A stretch of DNA of 60,517 bases from assembly GCA_934569225.1 (NCBI GenBank), contig CAKTKC010000018.1, forward strand, positions 1 through 60,517, read 5' to 3'. Made by a program: the position numbers and the translations under genes. Positions 41,983-52,074 of this stretch are shown here, piece after piece (the first letter of the stretch is position 1; every line of letters begins with the position of its first letter). The DNA comes from an uncultured Oscillospiraceae bacterium. GTDB taxonomy: Bacteria > Bacillota > Clostridia > Oscillospirales > Oscillospiraceae. The notes beneath the pieces are model-generated. The model worked only from the letters and a program-made list of their open reading frames with translations, was not told the DNA's origin and did no database searches.

Positions 41983-42756
41983 TCATTTGCCGGTTGCCAG
42001 ATCGGCAGCAATGATCCGCTTCATGGCTTCGATGCCCACCTTGACGGCACCGGTGGTGTCCTCGGTCATGGGCATGGCAAGACCTGCTTTTTCCCGCTCC
42101 TGATTCCATACAGCGTGGAAGCAGCTGCCGCAGCGCACGCCCAGAGCGGCGGCTACCACAAACAGGGCAGCGGACTCCATTTCGCTGGCCTTGACGCCCA
42201 GGCGCTTCCAGCTTTCCCACTTTTGCAGCAGGTCGTAGTACACCGGGGACTTTTCCGGGCTGTGCTGGCCGTAGAAGGCGTCCTTGCACTGGACGACGCC
42301 GGTGTGGGTGCGGTAGCCCAGACTTTCACTGGCGGCTTTCAGCGCGGCCGTGACGTCAAAGTCGGGCACGGCGGGGAACTCAATGGGGGCGTATTCCAGG
42401 GAGGTATGCTCGTAGCGGATGGCTCCCGTGGCGACCACTACATCCCCGGGCAGAACGTCCATGGCGATGCCGCCGCAGGTGCCGACCCGAATGAAGGTAT
42501 CCGCGCCGATGGCCGTCAATTCCTCCATGGCGATGGAGGCCGACGGGCCGCCGATGCCGGTGGAGCAGACGGACACCTTCTGTCCCAGCATAGTGCCTGT
42601 GTAAATATTGTACTCCCGGTTCATGCCGATATGTACGGGGTTATCAAAGTAGCTTGCGATGGACTGGCAGCGTCCCGGATCGCCGGGGAGGAAAACATAG
42701 CGGCCAACGTCGCCTTTGTTGCAGTGAATGTGATACTGCATTCCGACATCCTGCAT
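41983..42756 (-). CDS. udp: Uridine phosphorylase
   Basis: A 257-residue uridine phosphorylase family enzyme with [34 protein letters not shown] and SEMESAALF (ribose site). It has closer family wording than the paralogue at 4251-5003. The ATG at 42756 follows GAGAGGTG. It stands alone between a terminator and polC and probably serves general pyrimidine salvage. Confidence 0.93.
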   Translation of the reverse strand: MQDVGMQYHIHCNKGDVGRYVFLPGDPGRCQSIASYFDNPVHIGMNREYNIYTGTMLGQKVSVCSTGIGGPSASIAMEELTAIGADTFIRVGTCGGIAMDVLPGDVVVATGAIRYEHTSLEYAPIEFPAVPDFDVTAALKAASESLGYRTHTGVVQCKDAFYGQHSPEKSPVYYDLLQKWESWKRLGVKASEMESAALFVVAAALGVRCGSCFHAVWNQEREKAGLAMPMTEDTTGAVKVGIEAMKRIIAADLATGK

Positions 42757-42827
42757 ATAAAACACCTCTCGATTTGGTTTTGTTTTACATTATATTACAA
42801 AATTACGGTTTTTGCAAGCGGTAACTG

Positions 42828-45800
42828 TCAAAAGAAGCTGACCTGGCTGGTATCGGGTAAATCGCCGAAAGCGCCGGCCTCCCGGAGCATCTGAATGTGG
42901 GTCTTGGACACCTTTGGACAGGCGGCTGCGACTTCTTCCACGGACAGGAAGGTCTTGCCCTCACGGCCACGCATTAAATCCCATGCGGCATTTTCGCCCA
43001 GACCGGAGATTGCGACAAATGGGGGCAGCAGCTTGCCGTCCTTGATGATAAATTTCGTGGCGTGGCTGTCGTAAATGCTGATGGGCAGAAACGCAAAGCC
43101 CCGGATGTAATACTCGTAGGCCACTTCCAGCGTGGTCAGCAGGTCTTCGTCCTTGTCCGTGGCGTTTTCGTTGTTCTCAATGGCGTCGATGTTGGCGACC
43201 ACCGCTTCCTTGCCGTGGGTCATCAGCACCGCGTCGAAGCCGCCCTTTTGGCTGCGGCGGTAGAAATAGGCGGAGTAGAAGGCCAGCGGATGATGTACCT
43301 TGAACCAGGCAATGCGGAAGGCCATCATAACGTAGGCCACGGCGTGGGCCTTGGGGAACAGGTACTTGATCTTCTTGCAGGAGCCGATGTACCATTCCGG
43401 CACGCCTGCGGCCTTCATTTCGTCCTCCGCGCCTTCGGGCAGACCACGGCCTTTTCGCACGGCCTCCATGATCTTGAAGGAGCGCTTTTCCGGCATTCCG
43501 CAGGAGATCAGATAGAGCATGATGTCGTCACGGCAGCCGATGGCCTGATCAACGGTGGCGGTTTTGGAGGTAATCAGGTCTTTGGCGTTGCCCAGCCACA
43601 CGTCGGTGCCGTGGGAGAAGCCGGACAGACGCAGCAGCGTATCAAACCGGGTGGGCATGGTGTCCATCAGCATCCCGCGGGTAAAGCGGGTGTTGAACTC
43701 CGGAATGGCGACGGCACCGGTGGGGCCGAGAATTTTGTCATCCTCGTATCCCAGCACCTTGGAGGAGATGAAAATGGACATGGTGTCCTTATCGTCCAGG
43801 GGAATGGTCTTGGCGTCGATGCCGGTCATGTCCTCCATCATGCGGATCATGGTGGGATCGTCGTGACCCAGCATGTCCAGCTTCAGAAGGTTTTCCTCCA
43901 TGGAGTGGTATTCAAAATGGGTGGTGATCTGGTCGGCCTGAGGGTCGTCCGCCGGGTGCTGCACCGGACAGAAGTCCCAGATTTCGTTCTCCTGGGGGAT
44001 GACAACCAGACCGCCGGGGTGCTGGCCGGTGGTTCGCCGGACGCCTACGCACCCTGCCGCGAGACGTGCTTCTTCTGCCCGGGAGGCGGTTTTGCCCCGC
44101 TCGGACAGGTACTTTTTTACGTAGCCGAAGGCAGTTTTCTCTGCCACGGTGCCGATGGTTCCTGCCCGGAAAACGTGGGATTTTCCGAACATTTCGATAC
44201 AATAAGCGTGGGCTTTTGCCTGATATTCGCCGGAAAAGTTTAGATCGATATCGGGAACCTTATCGCCGCCGAAGCCGAGGAAGGTTTCAAATGGAATGTT
44301 GAAGCCGTCCTTCTCAAACTTCGTGCCGCACTTGGGACAGACGGCGTCCGGCAAATCTGCGCCGCAGCCGTAGCCCTTGGGAACGTCGAAGGTGGTGTAC
44401 TTGCATTCCGGGTTGGGGCAGCGGTAGTGGGGCGGGAAGGAGTTGACCTCAGTGATACCGGACATGTAGGCCACGATGGAGGAGCCGACGGAACCACGGG
44501 AGCCGACCAGATAGCCATGCTCCAGCGAATTCTGCACCAGCTTCTGGGCGGACATGTAGATCACGTCGTAGTGGCAGTTGATGATGTCGTGCAGCTCCGT
44601 CTCCACGCGCTTCACCATCAGCTCCGGAGGATTGTCCCCGTAAAGACGGCGGAACTTGGTGTAGACCAGATTTTTCAGGTCTTCCACGGAGTTTTCGATT
44701 TTGGGCGCGAACAGATTGTGGGGGACGGGGCGCAGGGACTCGCACATGTCAGCGATGCGGTTGGGGTTGGTGATGACCACCTCGTAGGCTTTTTCCTCGC
44801 CGAGATAGGAAAATTCCCGCAGCATGTCGTCCGTTGTCCGGAAGTACAGGGGCATATCCTTGTCCGCGTCGTCGAAGCCCTTGGTGGCCAGCAGGATGTG
44901 ACGGAAAATCTCGTCCTCGGGGTTCAGGAAGTGAACGTCTCCGGTGGCGACCACCGGCTTGCCCAGTTCCTCGCCCAGACGGACGATTTTTCGGTTGTAC
45001 TCCCGGAGGTCTTCGTCGGTTTTGGCCTCGTATTTTTCGTTTGCCAGCATGAAGCGGTTATTTGCCAGAGGCTGGATCTCCAGGAAATCGTAAAAGGACG
45101 CAATGCGTTTCAGCTCGTCGTCGCTTTTGCGGTCAAGAATGGCCTGAAACAGCTCGCCCGCTTCGCAGGCAGAGCCAATGATCAGACCCTCCCGCAGTTC
45201 CAGAATGTCGGATTTGGGCATCCGGGGCACCCGGCGGAAGTATTGAAGGTTGGAGTTGGAGATCAGGTGGTACAGATTGCGCAGGCCAATCTGGTTCTTG
45301 GCGAAAATGATGATGTGCCGCGCCTGCCGGTCAGTGATGCGGCCGCCGGAACGCAGATGGGTCATGGCGGGGTTGATGGCCTGCAAATTGTGAATGTCAT
45401 GCTCCTCTTCCAGCTTGACCATGAGCTTTGCCATGATCAGGCCGCAGGTCATGGCGTCGTCCGCCGCCCGGTGATGGTTGAAGTCGGGCAGACTCAGGGC
45501 GTTGGAGACGATGTTCAGCTTGAATTTGTTCAGCTGGGGCAGGAGATTCTGGGACAGAATCAGGGTGTCCGCCGCGGTGTAATGGTAGTCGTAGCCGAGG
45601 CGCTGGCATTCGGCGCGGATAAAGCCGGTGTCGAAGTCGGAATTGTGAGCGACCAGAACCCGGTCGCCGATGAAGTCCAGGAACTTGGGCAGGATTTCCT
45701 CGATTTTTGGCGCGCCGATAAGCATTTCGTCGGTGATGCCGGTCAATTCCACGATTTTCCGTTCCAGCGGGCGCTCCGGGTCAACGAAGGTCTGGAAACG

Positions 45801-47135
45801 ATCCACTTCCTGGCCGTTTTTCAGCACGACGGCGCCGATCTCGATGATGCGGTCGCTGCGGGAGGACAGGCCGGTGGTTTCCAGATCGAAGGCGACAAAT
45901 TCCTGATCAAAGGAGATATCCTGCTCGCCGTGAACCACAATGCGGTCGTCTACGTCGTTTACATAATATCCTTCGCAGCCGTAGAGAATTTTGATATTCT
46001 GGTCGGTTCCGGCCACTTTGGCCTTGGAGGCTGCCTTCATGGCGTCGGGGAAGGATTGGGCGACGCCGTGGTCGGTGATGGCGATGGCTTTGTGACCCCA
46101 GGCCGCCGCCTGCTTCACGGCGGCGACGGTATCCGTCAGGGCGTCCATGTTGGACATGGTGGTGTGCAGATGCAGCTCCACCCGCTTTTCCCCCGGGGCG
46201 GTGTCCTGCCGCTTGGGCATGGAGCCGGGCTGCATGGCGTAGGGCTTGAGAACCATTTCATTTTCAAACCGATCCTCGATCAGTTTGCCCTGCACCCGCA
46301 GGACAGAGCCGACCTGAACATTTTCCAGAATGGGCTTGGCCTCCCCGGCCTCCATGAAGCGGCTGACGCGGACGGAGTTGGTATTGTCCGTCATGTCGAA
46401 TTTCACCACATAGGCGTTGCGCTTTTTCAGCTCCTTGTGGTCAACGGCGAAGACCTTGCCCTCCACGATGACGGTTCCCATGTCCAGACTCAGCTCCTTC
46501 ATGGGAACGGGTGTGCCCTTGAAGGGCTTGCCGTAGAAGCTTTCGCTGGGGGCGGCGGGCTTGTCTTCCTTCCTGGGCTGGGCGGCGGAGGTGGTGGGGA
46601 GTTTTTGAATCTCCGATTCCCGCATGGACTCTGTGGCGGCAAACAGCGCTTTTCCCTCCAGAGCGTTGCCCGCCTCCACAGTGATATGCACCGGGGCGGC
46701 GAACCGCTCCCGCAGTACCTTTTCCACAGACGGAATGTGCTCCAGAAGGGTTTCTTTTCCGTTGGCGGCGAGCTTTACCGTGAGATTCTGTTCGCTCCAT
46801 TCCCACTTCGCCCCGGCGAGGGAACCCCGTGCCATGGAATTGCGGCTGACGAACAGCCACATCAGTTCATCCGGCTCGATCTTTTGCAGTTCCGATTCCG
46901 GGTGGGTTGCCGTCAACTCCAGCTTTTTCAGGCCGTACAGGCCGCAGATGTCCCTGCGAACCTGTTCCAGCAGCCGCTGGGGGATGTAGTGCTCGGAGTG
47001 CAGCGCCACATGAACGCTTCGGGTCTCGGGGTCAATGTCCGCAGCGGCGATAGCCGCCTGAGAAAGGGCTGCATACAGCTCCTCAGGCGGCTCATAGTCC
47101 GGGAACATATTCAGAAAACAGATTTGTTCTTCCAT
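42828..47135 (-). CDS. polC: DNA polymerase III alpha subunit, PolC type
   Basis: A 1435-residue Gram-positive replicative polymerase with built-in proofreading. An N-terminal domain and OB fold cover about residues 1-310. A PHP domain (VELHLHTTMS near 320) is interrupted by a DEDD exonuclease (FVAFDLETTGLSS near 418). The polymerase core has PDIDLNFSG near 963, and a zinc-finger-like CPNPECKY and CPKCGTKF lie just before it. The C-terminus SQVSFF may be a clamp-binding tail. It is the last gene of the minus-strand operon, 9 bp after ispG. Confidence 0.97.
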   Translation of the reverse strand: MEEQICFLNMFPDYEPPEELYAALSQAAIAAADIDPETRSVHVALHSEHYIPQRLLEQVRRDICGLYGLKKLELTATHPESELQKIEPDELMWLFVSRNSMARGSLAGAKWEWSEQNLTVKLAANGKETLLEHIPSVEKVLRERFAAPVHITVEAGNALEGKALFAATESMRESEIQKLPTTSAAQPRKEDKPAAPSESFYGKPFKGTPVPMKELSLDMGTVIVEGKVFAVDHKELKKRNAYVVKFDMTDNTNSVRVSRFMEAGEAKPILENVQVGSVLRVQGKLIEDRFENEMVLKPYAMQPGSMPKRQDTAPGEKRVELHLHTTMSNMDALTDTVAAVKQAAAWGHKAIAITDHGVAQSFPDAMKAASKAKVAGTDQNIKILYGCEGYYVNDVDDRIVVHGEQDISFDQEFVAFDLETTGLSSRSDRIIEIGAVVLKNGQEVDRFQTFVDPERPLERKIVELTGITDEMLIGAPKIEEILPKFLDFIGDRVLVAHNSDFDTGFIRAECQRLGYDYHYTAADTLILSQNLLPQLNKFKLNIVSNALSLPDFNHHRAADDAMTCGLIMAKLMVKLEEEHDIHNLQAINPAMTHLRSGGRITDRQARHIIIFAKNQIGLRNLYHLISNSNLQYFRRVPRMPKSDILELREGLIIGSACEAGELFQAILDRKSDDELKRIASFYDFLEIQPLANNRFMLANEKYEAKTDEDLREYNRKIVRLGEELGKPVVATGDVHFLNPEDEIFRHILLATKGFDDADKDMPLYFRTTDDMLREFSYLGEEKAYEVVITNPNRIADMCESLRPVPHNLFAPKIENSVEDLKNLVYTKFRRLYGDNPPELMVKRVETELHDIINCHYDVIYMSAQKLVQNSLEHGYLVGSRGSVGSSIVAYMSGITEVNSFPPHYRCPNPECKYTTFDVPKGYGCGADLPDAVCPKCGTKFEKDGFNIPFETFLGFGGDKVPDIDLNFSGEYQAKAHAYCIEMFGKSHVFRAGTIGTVAEKTAFGYVKKYLSERGKTASRAEEARLAAGCVGVRRTTGQHPGGLVVIPQENEIWDFCPVQHPADDPQADQITTHFEYHSMEENLLKLDMLGHDDPTMIRMMEDMTGIDAKTIPLDDKDTMSIFISSKVLGYEDDKILGPTGAVAIPEFNTRFTRGMLMDTMPTRFDTLLRLSGFSHGTDVWLGNAKDLITSKTATVDQAIGCRDDIMLYLISCGMPEKRSFKIMEAVRKGRGLPEGAEDEMKAAGVPEWYIGSCKKIKYLFPKAHAVAYVMMAFRIAWFKVHHPLAFYSAYFYRRSQKGGFDAVLMTHGKEAVVANIDAIENNENATDKDEDLLTTLEVAYEYYIRGFAFLPISIYDSHATKFIIKDGKLLPPFVAISGLGENAAWDLMRGREGKTFLSVEEVAAACPKVSKTHIQMLREAGAFGDLPDTSQVSFF

Positions 47136-47144
47136 ATCGTGTCT

Positions 47145-48182
47145 CTACAGTGCTTCAATTCGTTTCAGCAGGGCAGGGAGCAGCTCGTCATAGGGGAGCT
47201 TCTCCACCTGCACGCCCTTTTCAAAAATCATGCCCCAGCCGTCGCCGCCGGCAATGCCGATGTCTGCTTCCCGGGCTTCGCCGGGGCCGTTGACCACGCA
47301 GCCCATGACCGCCACGGTGATGGGCTTTTCGCAGTTTTTCAGCGCTTCATCCACCCGATTCACCAGACCGATCAGGTCGATGCGGGTTCGTCCGCAGGTG
47401 GGGCAGGAGACGATGTTCACGCCGTCCTTCCGAAGTCCCGCGGCCTTGAGGATATCCCGGGCGGCGTAGACCTCCTGCACCGGGTCGTCGGTCAGGCTGA
47501 CCCGGATGGTGTCGCCGATGCCGTCTAACAGCAGTGCGCCGATGCCCATGGCGGATTTGATCAGCCCCTGCCGGACGGGGCCGGTTTCGGTCACGCCGAT
47601 GTGGAGGGGATAGTCGCATTTGGCGCGGAACAGCCGTGCGGCGGCCACCATGGTGGGGACGGTGGAGGATTTCATGGAGACACAGGTGTCGTAAAAGCCC
47701 TGCTTTTCCAGCAGCTCCAGATGCTCAAAGGCGCTTTCCACCAGCGCTTCGGCGGTGGGGTGGCCGTATTTTTCCAGCAAGCGCTTGTCAAGACTGCCGC
47801 CGTTGACGCCGATGCGGATGGGGATGTGCTTGTCCTTGCACACCTCAACCACGGCCTTGACCCGATCCTCTCCTCCAATGTTGCCGGGGTTGATGCGGAT
47901 TTTGGACGCGCCGCCCTCCGCGGCGGCAATGGCAAGCTTATAATCAAAATGGATATCCGCCACCAGGGGCAGGGGGGAGTCCTTGCAGATGTCCGCAAAG
48001 CTCCGGGCGGCTTCCATGTTGGGCACCGCCAGCCGGGCAATCTGGCACCCGGCGGAGGCAAGCTGCCGGATCTGCGCCAGACTGCCATCCACATCCGTGG
48101 TTTTGGTATTGAGCATGGACTGGATGACCACCGGGGCACCGCCGCCGATGGGAACGCCGCCCACCAGAATCTGTCTTGTCAT
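47145..48182 (-). CDS. ispG: 4-hydroxy-3-methylbut-2-enyl diphosphate synthase
   Basis: A 345-residue GcpE/IspG enzyme of the MEP isoprenoid pathway. It has an N-terminal TIM-barrel-like part (VVIQSMLNTKTTDV, INPGNIGG) and C-terminal cluster cysteines in SCPTCGRT and MGCVVNGPGE. The ATG at 48182 follows GAGGTGAAG; the GTG at 48191 lies within that site and is rejected. It sits beside dxr, another gene of the same pathway. Confidence 0.95.
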   Translation of the reverse strand: MTRQILVGGVPIGGGAPVVIQSMLNTKTTDVDGSLAQIRQLASAGCQIARLAVPNMEAARSFADICKDSPLPLVADIHFDYKLAIAAAEGGASKIRINPGNIGGEDRVKAVVEVCKDKHIPIRIGVNGGSLDKRLLEKYGHPTAEALVESAFEHLELLEKQGFYDTCVSMKSSTVPTMVAAARLFRAKCDYPLHIGVTETGPVRQGLIKSAMGIGALLLDGIGDTIRVSLTDDPVQEVYAARDILKAAGLRKDGVNIVSCPTCGRTRIDLIGLVNRVDEALKNCEKPITVAVMGCVVNGPGEAREADIGIAGGDGWGMIFEKGVQVEKLPYDELLPALLKRIEAL

Positions 48183-48187
48183 CGTCT

Positions 48188-49249
48188 TCACCTCTTGAAC
48201 AGGAAAATGACGTCCTTAAACATAATAATTGCCATCAGGGCAAGCAGCAGGATCATGCCCGCGCCGTGCAGATAGCCTTCATACTTGGGGTTGATCTTCT
48301 TTTTCGTGATGGCTTCCACCACAACGGTGATCAGCAGACACACGATGCGCCCGCCGTCCAGCGCGGGGATGGGCAGCAGGTTCATCACCGCAAGGTTAAT
48401 GGCGATGAAGCCGCCGAAATACAGCATATTCAGCAGTGCAGTGACTTTACTGTCGGAAGACGCCGCCACTTTGGACATTTCACTGACGATGCCCACGGGG
48501 CCGGACATATCCTTAATGCCCACCTTGCCGCCAAGCAGCATTTGCAGGCTCAGGCGAACCATGCGCACCGTATCCAGCGACTGGTTCCACGCCATTCCCA
48601 GCTTCTCCAGAAAGTTCGGGGTGCTGACAGTAAAATTCATGCCGTAGCGCAGGACGGTGGAGCCGCTTTCCAATTTCACTTCGTGCTTTTCCAGCAGGAA
48701 ATCCTTCAGAACGACCTTTTCGCCGTTCCGGCGCACTGTGATGTCGTGGACGTCGCCGGAGTTGAGGGACAGAATCAGGGAAAAATCGGAGTAGGTGTAG
48801 AGCCTTTCGCCGTCCACTTCCACGATGCGGTCGCCGGCTTGCAGGCCGTTTTCGCCGTCCACCGTGGCGTAGTCTTCAAAGCCGGCAATCACGGGAACGA
48901 CGGTCTGCTTTATGGGCAGGCAGACAATGACCATCAGCACCACGCCGATGAGAAAATTCATCGCCGCACCGGCGGCCAGAATGATGAGCCGCTTCCACCA
49001 GGCCGCTTTGTCGAAGGAACGGGGATTGTCGCTTCCGCCGTCCTCGCCCTCCATGGCGCAGTAGCCGCCGATGGGGATACAGCGGATGGCGTACAGGGTT
49101 TCGCCCACCTGCTTTTTCCAGAGAGCAGGCCCCATGAACATGGAAAATTCGTTGACCTGAACGCCAGAGAGCTTGGCGGCGGCAAAATGCCCCAGCTCAT
49201 GGACGAAAATCAGAACGCTGAACAGGAAAATCGCAAAAATAACGCTCAT
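48188..49249 (-). CDS. rseP: RIP (site-2) metalloprotease
   Basis: A 353-residue intramembrane zinc protease. HELGH is at residues 17-21 in the first membrane segment. A PDZ domain lies near 120-200 (GLQAGDRIVEVDGERL), and the second zinc-site motif LLPIPALDGGR is near 290. It cleaves membrane-bound anti-sigma factors or signal-peptide remnants. ATG at 49249 is preferred over an in-frame TTG at 49267. Confidence 0.94.
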   Translation of the reverse strand: MSVIFAIFLFSVLIFVHELGHFAAAKLSGVQVNEFSMFMGPALWKKQVGETLYAIRCIPIGGYCAMEGEDGGSDNPRSFDKAAWWKRLIILAAGAAMNFLIGVVLMVIVCLPIKQTVVPVIAGFEDYATVDGENGLQAGDRIVEVDGERLYTYSDFSLILSLNSGDVHDITVRRNGEKVVLKDFLLEKHEVKLESGSTVLRYGMNFTVSTPNFLEKLGMAWNQSLDTVRMVRLSLQMLLGGKVGIKDMSGPVGIVSEMSKVAASSDSKVTALLNMLYFGGFIAINLAVMNLLPIPALDGGRIVCLLITVVVEAITKKKINPKYEGYLHGAGMILLLALMAIIMFKDVIFLFKR

Positions 49250-49270
49250 AGAAAAAATGCCTCGCAATTA

Positions 49271-50419
49271 TCAAGAGTTCGCCCGAACCGCCTCACGAGC
49301 CAGACGGTCGGCTTCCAGAATCTGCTCCAAAGTGGGGTCGGCGATAAACGGCACCTGAGCCGCGGCGGAGTTCACCAGCCGGTAGATGTCGTAAAAGCCG
49401 ATCTTGTCATTCAGGAACATGGCGACCGCCTCTTCATTGGCGCCGTTCATGGCAGGGCAGGCCGTGCCGCCCGCCTTCGCGCAGTCCCGCGCCAGCGCCA
49501 GACAGGGGAAATTCTCCGTATCCGGGGCGGAAAACGTCAGCGGGCCGCAGGACAGCAGATCCAGCCGCTCCACCGGGGAGGGAATCCGCTCCGGGTAGGT
49601 CAGCGCCAGCTGAATGGGCAGGCGCATATCCGGCGTGCCCATCTGCGCCATCACCGCGCCGTCGGTGAATTCCACCATGCTGTGGACGATGCTCTGCCGG
49701 TGGATGACCACATCTACCTGTTCCAGGGGCAGACGGTACAGCCGCATGGCTTCGATGACTTCCAGACCCTTGTTCATCAGGGTGGCGCAGTCAACGGTGA
49801 TCTTCGCGCCCATTTTCCAGTTGGGGTGCTTCAGGGCGTCGGCCTTGGTCACGGTTTCCAGCTGGGCGCGGGTCATGCCGAAAAATGGGCCGCCGGAGCA
49901 CGTAAGAATCAGTCGTCGGATTTCTTTCTTGCTGCCGCAGCCCATAAGGCACTGAAAGATTGCGGAATGCTCGGAATCCACGGGGACGATCTCTGCGCCG
50001 TACTTCTCCGCCTCGGCCATCACCAGTTCCCCGGCGCAGACCAGGGTTTCCTTGTTGGCAAGACCGATGCGCTTCTTCGCCCGGATGGCGGCAAGGGTGG
50101 GTTTCAGACCGACCATGCCCACCACGGCGGTAATGACACAGTCGGCATCCGCCATGGACGCCGCTTCCATCAGACCCGCTTCACCAAAGTTTACCCGGAT
50201 GGGCAGATCGTTTATTCGTTCCGCCAGCGCCTGGGCGGCTTCCTGGGTCGCCATGACGGCGAGCTTCGGCGAAAATTCCCGGCACTGCTGCGCCATCCGC
50301 TCCACATTGGTTCCGGCGGTGAGCGCCGCTACCCGGACGCCGGGCAGACGGCGGATAATATCCAGACTCTGCCGGCCGATGGAGCCGGTGGAGCCGAGAA
50401 TACTGACACACTGCACCAT
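49271..50419 (-). CDS. dxr: 1-deoxy-D-xylulose 5-phosphate reductoisomerase
   Basis: A 382-residue enzyme for the first committed step of the MEP pathway. Landmarks are the NADPH-binding GSTGSIGRQSLD at residues 9-20, ANKETLVCAGE, the metal site PVDSEHSAIFQ near 147, and GGPFFGM. AGGAG is weak here, but the frame fits the family from its first residues. It is followed by rseP and then ispG. Confidence 0.96.
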   Translation of the reverse strand: MVQCVSILGSTGSIGRQSLDIIRRLPGVRVAALTAGTNVERMAQQCREFSPKLAVMATQEAAQALAERINDLPIRVNFGEAGLMEAASMADADCVITAVVGMVGLKPTLAAIRAKKRIGLANKETLVCAGELVMAEAEKYGAEIVPVDSEHSAIFQCLMGCGSKKEIRRLILTCSGGPFFGMTRAQLETVTKADALKHPNWKMGAKITVDCATLMNKGLEVIEAMRLYRLPLEQVDVVIHRQSIVHSMVEFTDGAVMAQMGTPDMRLPIQLALTYPERIPSPVERLDLLSCGPLTFSAPDTENFPCLALARDCAKAGGTACPAMNGANEEAVAMFLNDKIGFYDIYRLVNSAAAQVPFIADPTLEQILEADRLAREAVRANS

Positions 50420-50429
50420 AGGCCGCTCC

Positions 50430-51245
50430 TTACACCGCTATGGGAAGCAGCACCAATAAGACTTCCATAGCAGGAGCAACCAGAGTCAGAGAATCGAACC
50501 GATCCAGCACGCCGCCGTGGCCGGGAATCAGATTGCCGTAATCCTTGATACCTGTCTGCCGCTTGACGATGGAGAAGCACAGGTCGCCGAAAATGCCCAG
50601 CAGGGAACCGGCAAAGCCGTACAGCAGCGCAAGACCATAATTGACCCGGAGATTGCCGGGCAGCAGGTCGATAATCAGGGCGTAGAGCAGCATACTGACT
50701 ACGGCGAAGACGATGCCGCCCAGTGCGCCCTCAATTGTCTTGTTGGGGCTGACCACAGGCGCCAGCTTATGCCGCCCGAATTTCAGGCCGATAAAGTAAG
50801 CGCCTGCGTCGGACATGAACGCCACCACGAAGGGAATCAGGATGACATACCGGCCGATATCCATATTCAGAATACGGATGAGGGAGCTGAGCATGTAGGG
50901 GATGAGAAGACCCGCCACAAAGCACATGGACAGGTCCTCAAAGTGAACCTTTATGTGGTCAAGCATCATCTCCGAGAACATCAGAGCGAAGAAAACGATC
51001 AGGAGGATGACAAAGTAGGAATGAATCGCGCCGAAATAGCTCCACATGCACACGGCGGCTGCCATGATGCAGGAGTAGATCACCAGCCGCGGCCGCTTCA
51101 CCAGCCCCGTGCGGTACAGAAGCTCGTAGGCCGCGATGGCCATGAGTGCGCTCATGACCAGTGACGCGGCGATCACCGGCGCGGCCAGCGCCAGAAGAAA
51201 CAGGATCGGCACCAGGATCGCTGCGGAAATAATGCGTTTTTTCAT
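50430..51245 (-). CDS. cdsA: Phosphatidate cytidylyltransferase
   Basis: A 271-residue membrane enzyme that makes CDP-diacylglycerol for phospholipid synthesis. It has about eight hydrophobic segments and the family signature in the third quarter (DAGAYFIGLKFGRHKLAP, SPNKTIEGALGG) with the conserved acidic and lysine residues. Start at 51245 after GAGGG. Confidence 0.94.
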   Translation of the reverse strand: MKKRIISAAILVPILFLLALAAPVIAASLVMSALMAIAAYELLYRTGLVKRPRLVIYSCIMAAAVCMWSYFGAIHSYFVILLIVFFALMFSEMMLDHIKVHFEDLSMCFVAGLLIPYMLSSLIRILNMDIGRYVILIPFVVAFMSDAGAYFIGLKFGRHKLAPVVSPNKTIEGALGGIVFAVVSMLLYALIIDLLPGNLRVNYGLALLYGFAGSLLGIFGDLCFSIVKRQTGIKDYGNLIPGHGGVLDRFDSLTLVAPAMEVLLVLLPIAV

Positions 51246-51249
51246 TTCT

Positions 51250-51963
51250 CTATGTCCCTCCGAACCGGCGGCTGCGCCGGTGAAATTCCTCAATGGCGCT
51301 GTCCAGATGTTCCGGGGTAAAATCAGGCCAAAGTACATTCATAATGACATATTCCGAATACGCGGACTGCCACAGCAGGAAATTGCTGACCCGCATCTCT
51401 CCGGACGGCCGGATGATCAGCTCCGGGTCAGGCACGCCCGCCGAGTATAGATACCCGGAGAAAACGTCCTCGGTCAATTCTTCCGGGTCGGCCTTTCCGG
51501 CGGCGACATCCGCCGTGTAAGCCTTCACCGCGTGGATGATCTCATCCCGCCCGCCGTAGTTCAGGCAGAAGTTCACCTGCACGTCGTATTCCTCCGAGCG
51601 GCTTTCCGCGTCATGGCAGAGCGTTTGCAGCTCCGGGCTGAGACGGGTCAGGTCGCCGAAAAAGCGGAATTTTACCCGGTTCTTTTCCATGTCCCGCAGC
51701 GCCTCTTCCAGATACCGGCGCAGCAGCTTCATGATTCCCGCCACTTCCTCCGCCGAGCGCTTCCAGTTCTCCGTGGAAAAGGCGTATACCGTCAGGTATT
51801 CCACGCCCAGGGTGCGGCAGTAGTTGGCGATCCGCCGGAAGGCTTCCGCCCCTGCGGCGTGACCGGCGGTGCGGGGCAGACCCCGCTGCTTTGCCCAGCG
51901 GCCGTTGCCGTCCATGATGATGGCAATGTGCCGGGGCGGGGGAGAGTTTTGCGAAAGTGCCAT
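51250..51963 (-). CDS. uppS: Isoprenyl transferase (undecaprenyl diphosphate synthase)
   Basis: A 237-residue cis-prenyltransferase that builds the C55 carrier for wall synthesis. It has IAIIMDGNGRWAKQRG (catalytic Asp near residue 18), the GHAAGAEAF motif, TVYAFSTENWKRS, and RPSGEMRVSNFLLWQ near the C-terminus. It overlaps nothing and is 4 bp from cdsA. Confidence 0.96.
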   Translation of the reverse strand: MALSQNSPPPRHIAIIMDGNGRWAKQRGLPRTAGHAAGAEAFRRIANYCRTLGVEYLTVYAFSTENWKRSAEEVAGIMKLLRRYLEEALRDMEKNRVKFRFFGDLTRLSPELQTLCHDAESRSEEYDVQVNFCLNYGGRDEIIHAVKAYTADVAAGKADPEELTEDVFSGYLYSAGVPDPELIIRPSGEMRVSNFLLWQSAYSEYVIMNVLWPDFTPEHLDSAIEEFHRRSRRFGGT

Positions 51964-52019
51964 AAAGCACCTCTTTCTAATGGTTAATAAACGAATTCGC
52001 GAAGATAGAAAAGCAATTT

Positions 52020-52049
52020 CTGCTGGCGGCTGTTTTCAGCCGCCAGCAG
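52020..52049. terminator. Hairpin between frr and uppS
   Basis: A perfect 13-bp stem CTGCTGGCGGCTG/CAGCCGCCAGCAG with loop TTTT in the 111-bp gap. The T-run on the minus strand is poor, so it is probably a partial terminator or an mRNA processing site within the operon. Confidence 0.55.
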
Positions 52050-52074
52050 GGATGTTTTGCTTTGGCTGACGGCG

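Noticed and set aside
44427..47528. A 1033-codon open frame on the plus strand opposite polC
   Set aside because: Its sequence is a reverse-frame image of polC with biased G, V and H content; PolC is secure.
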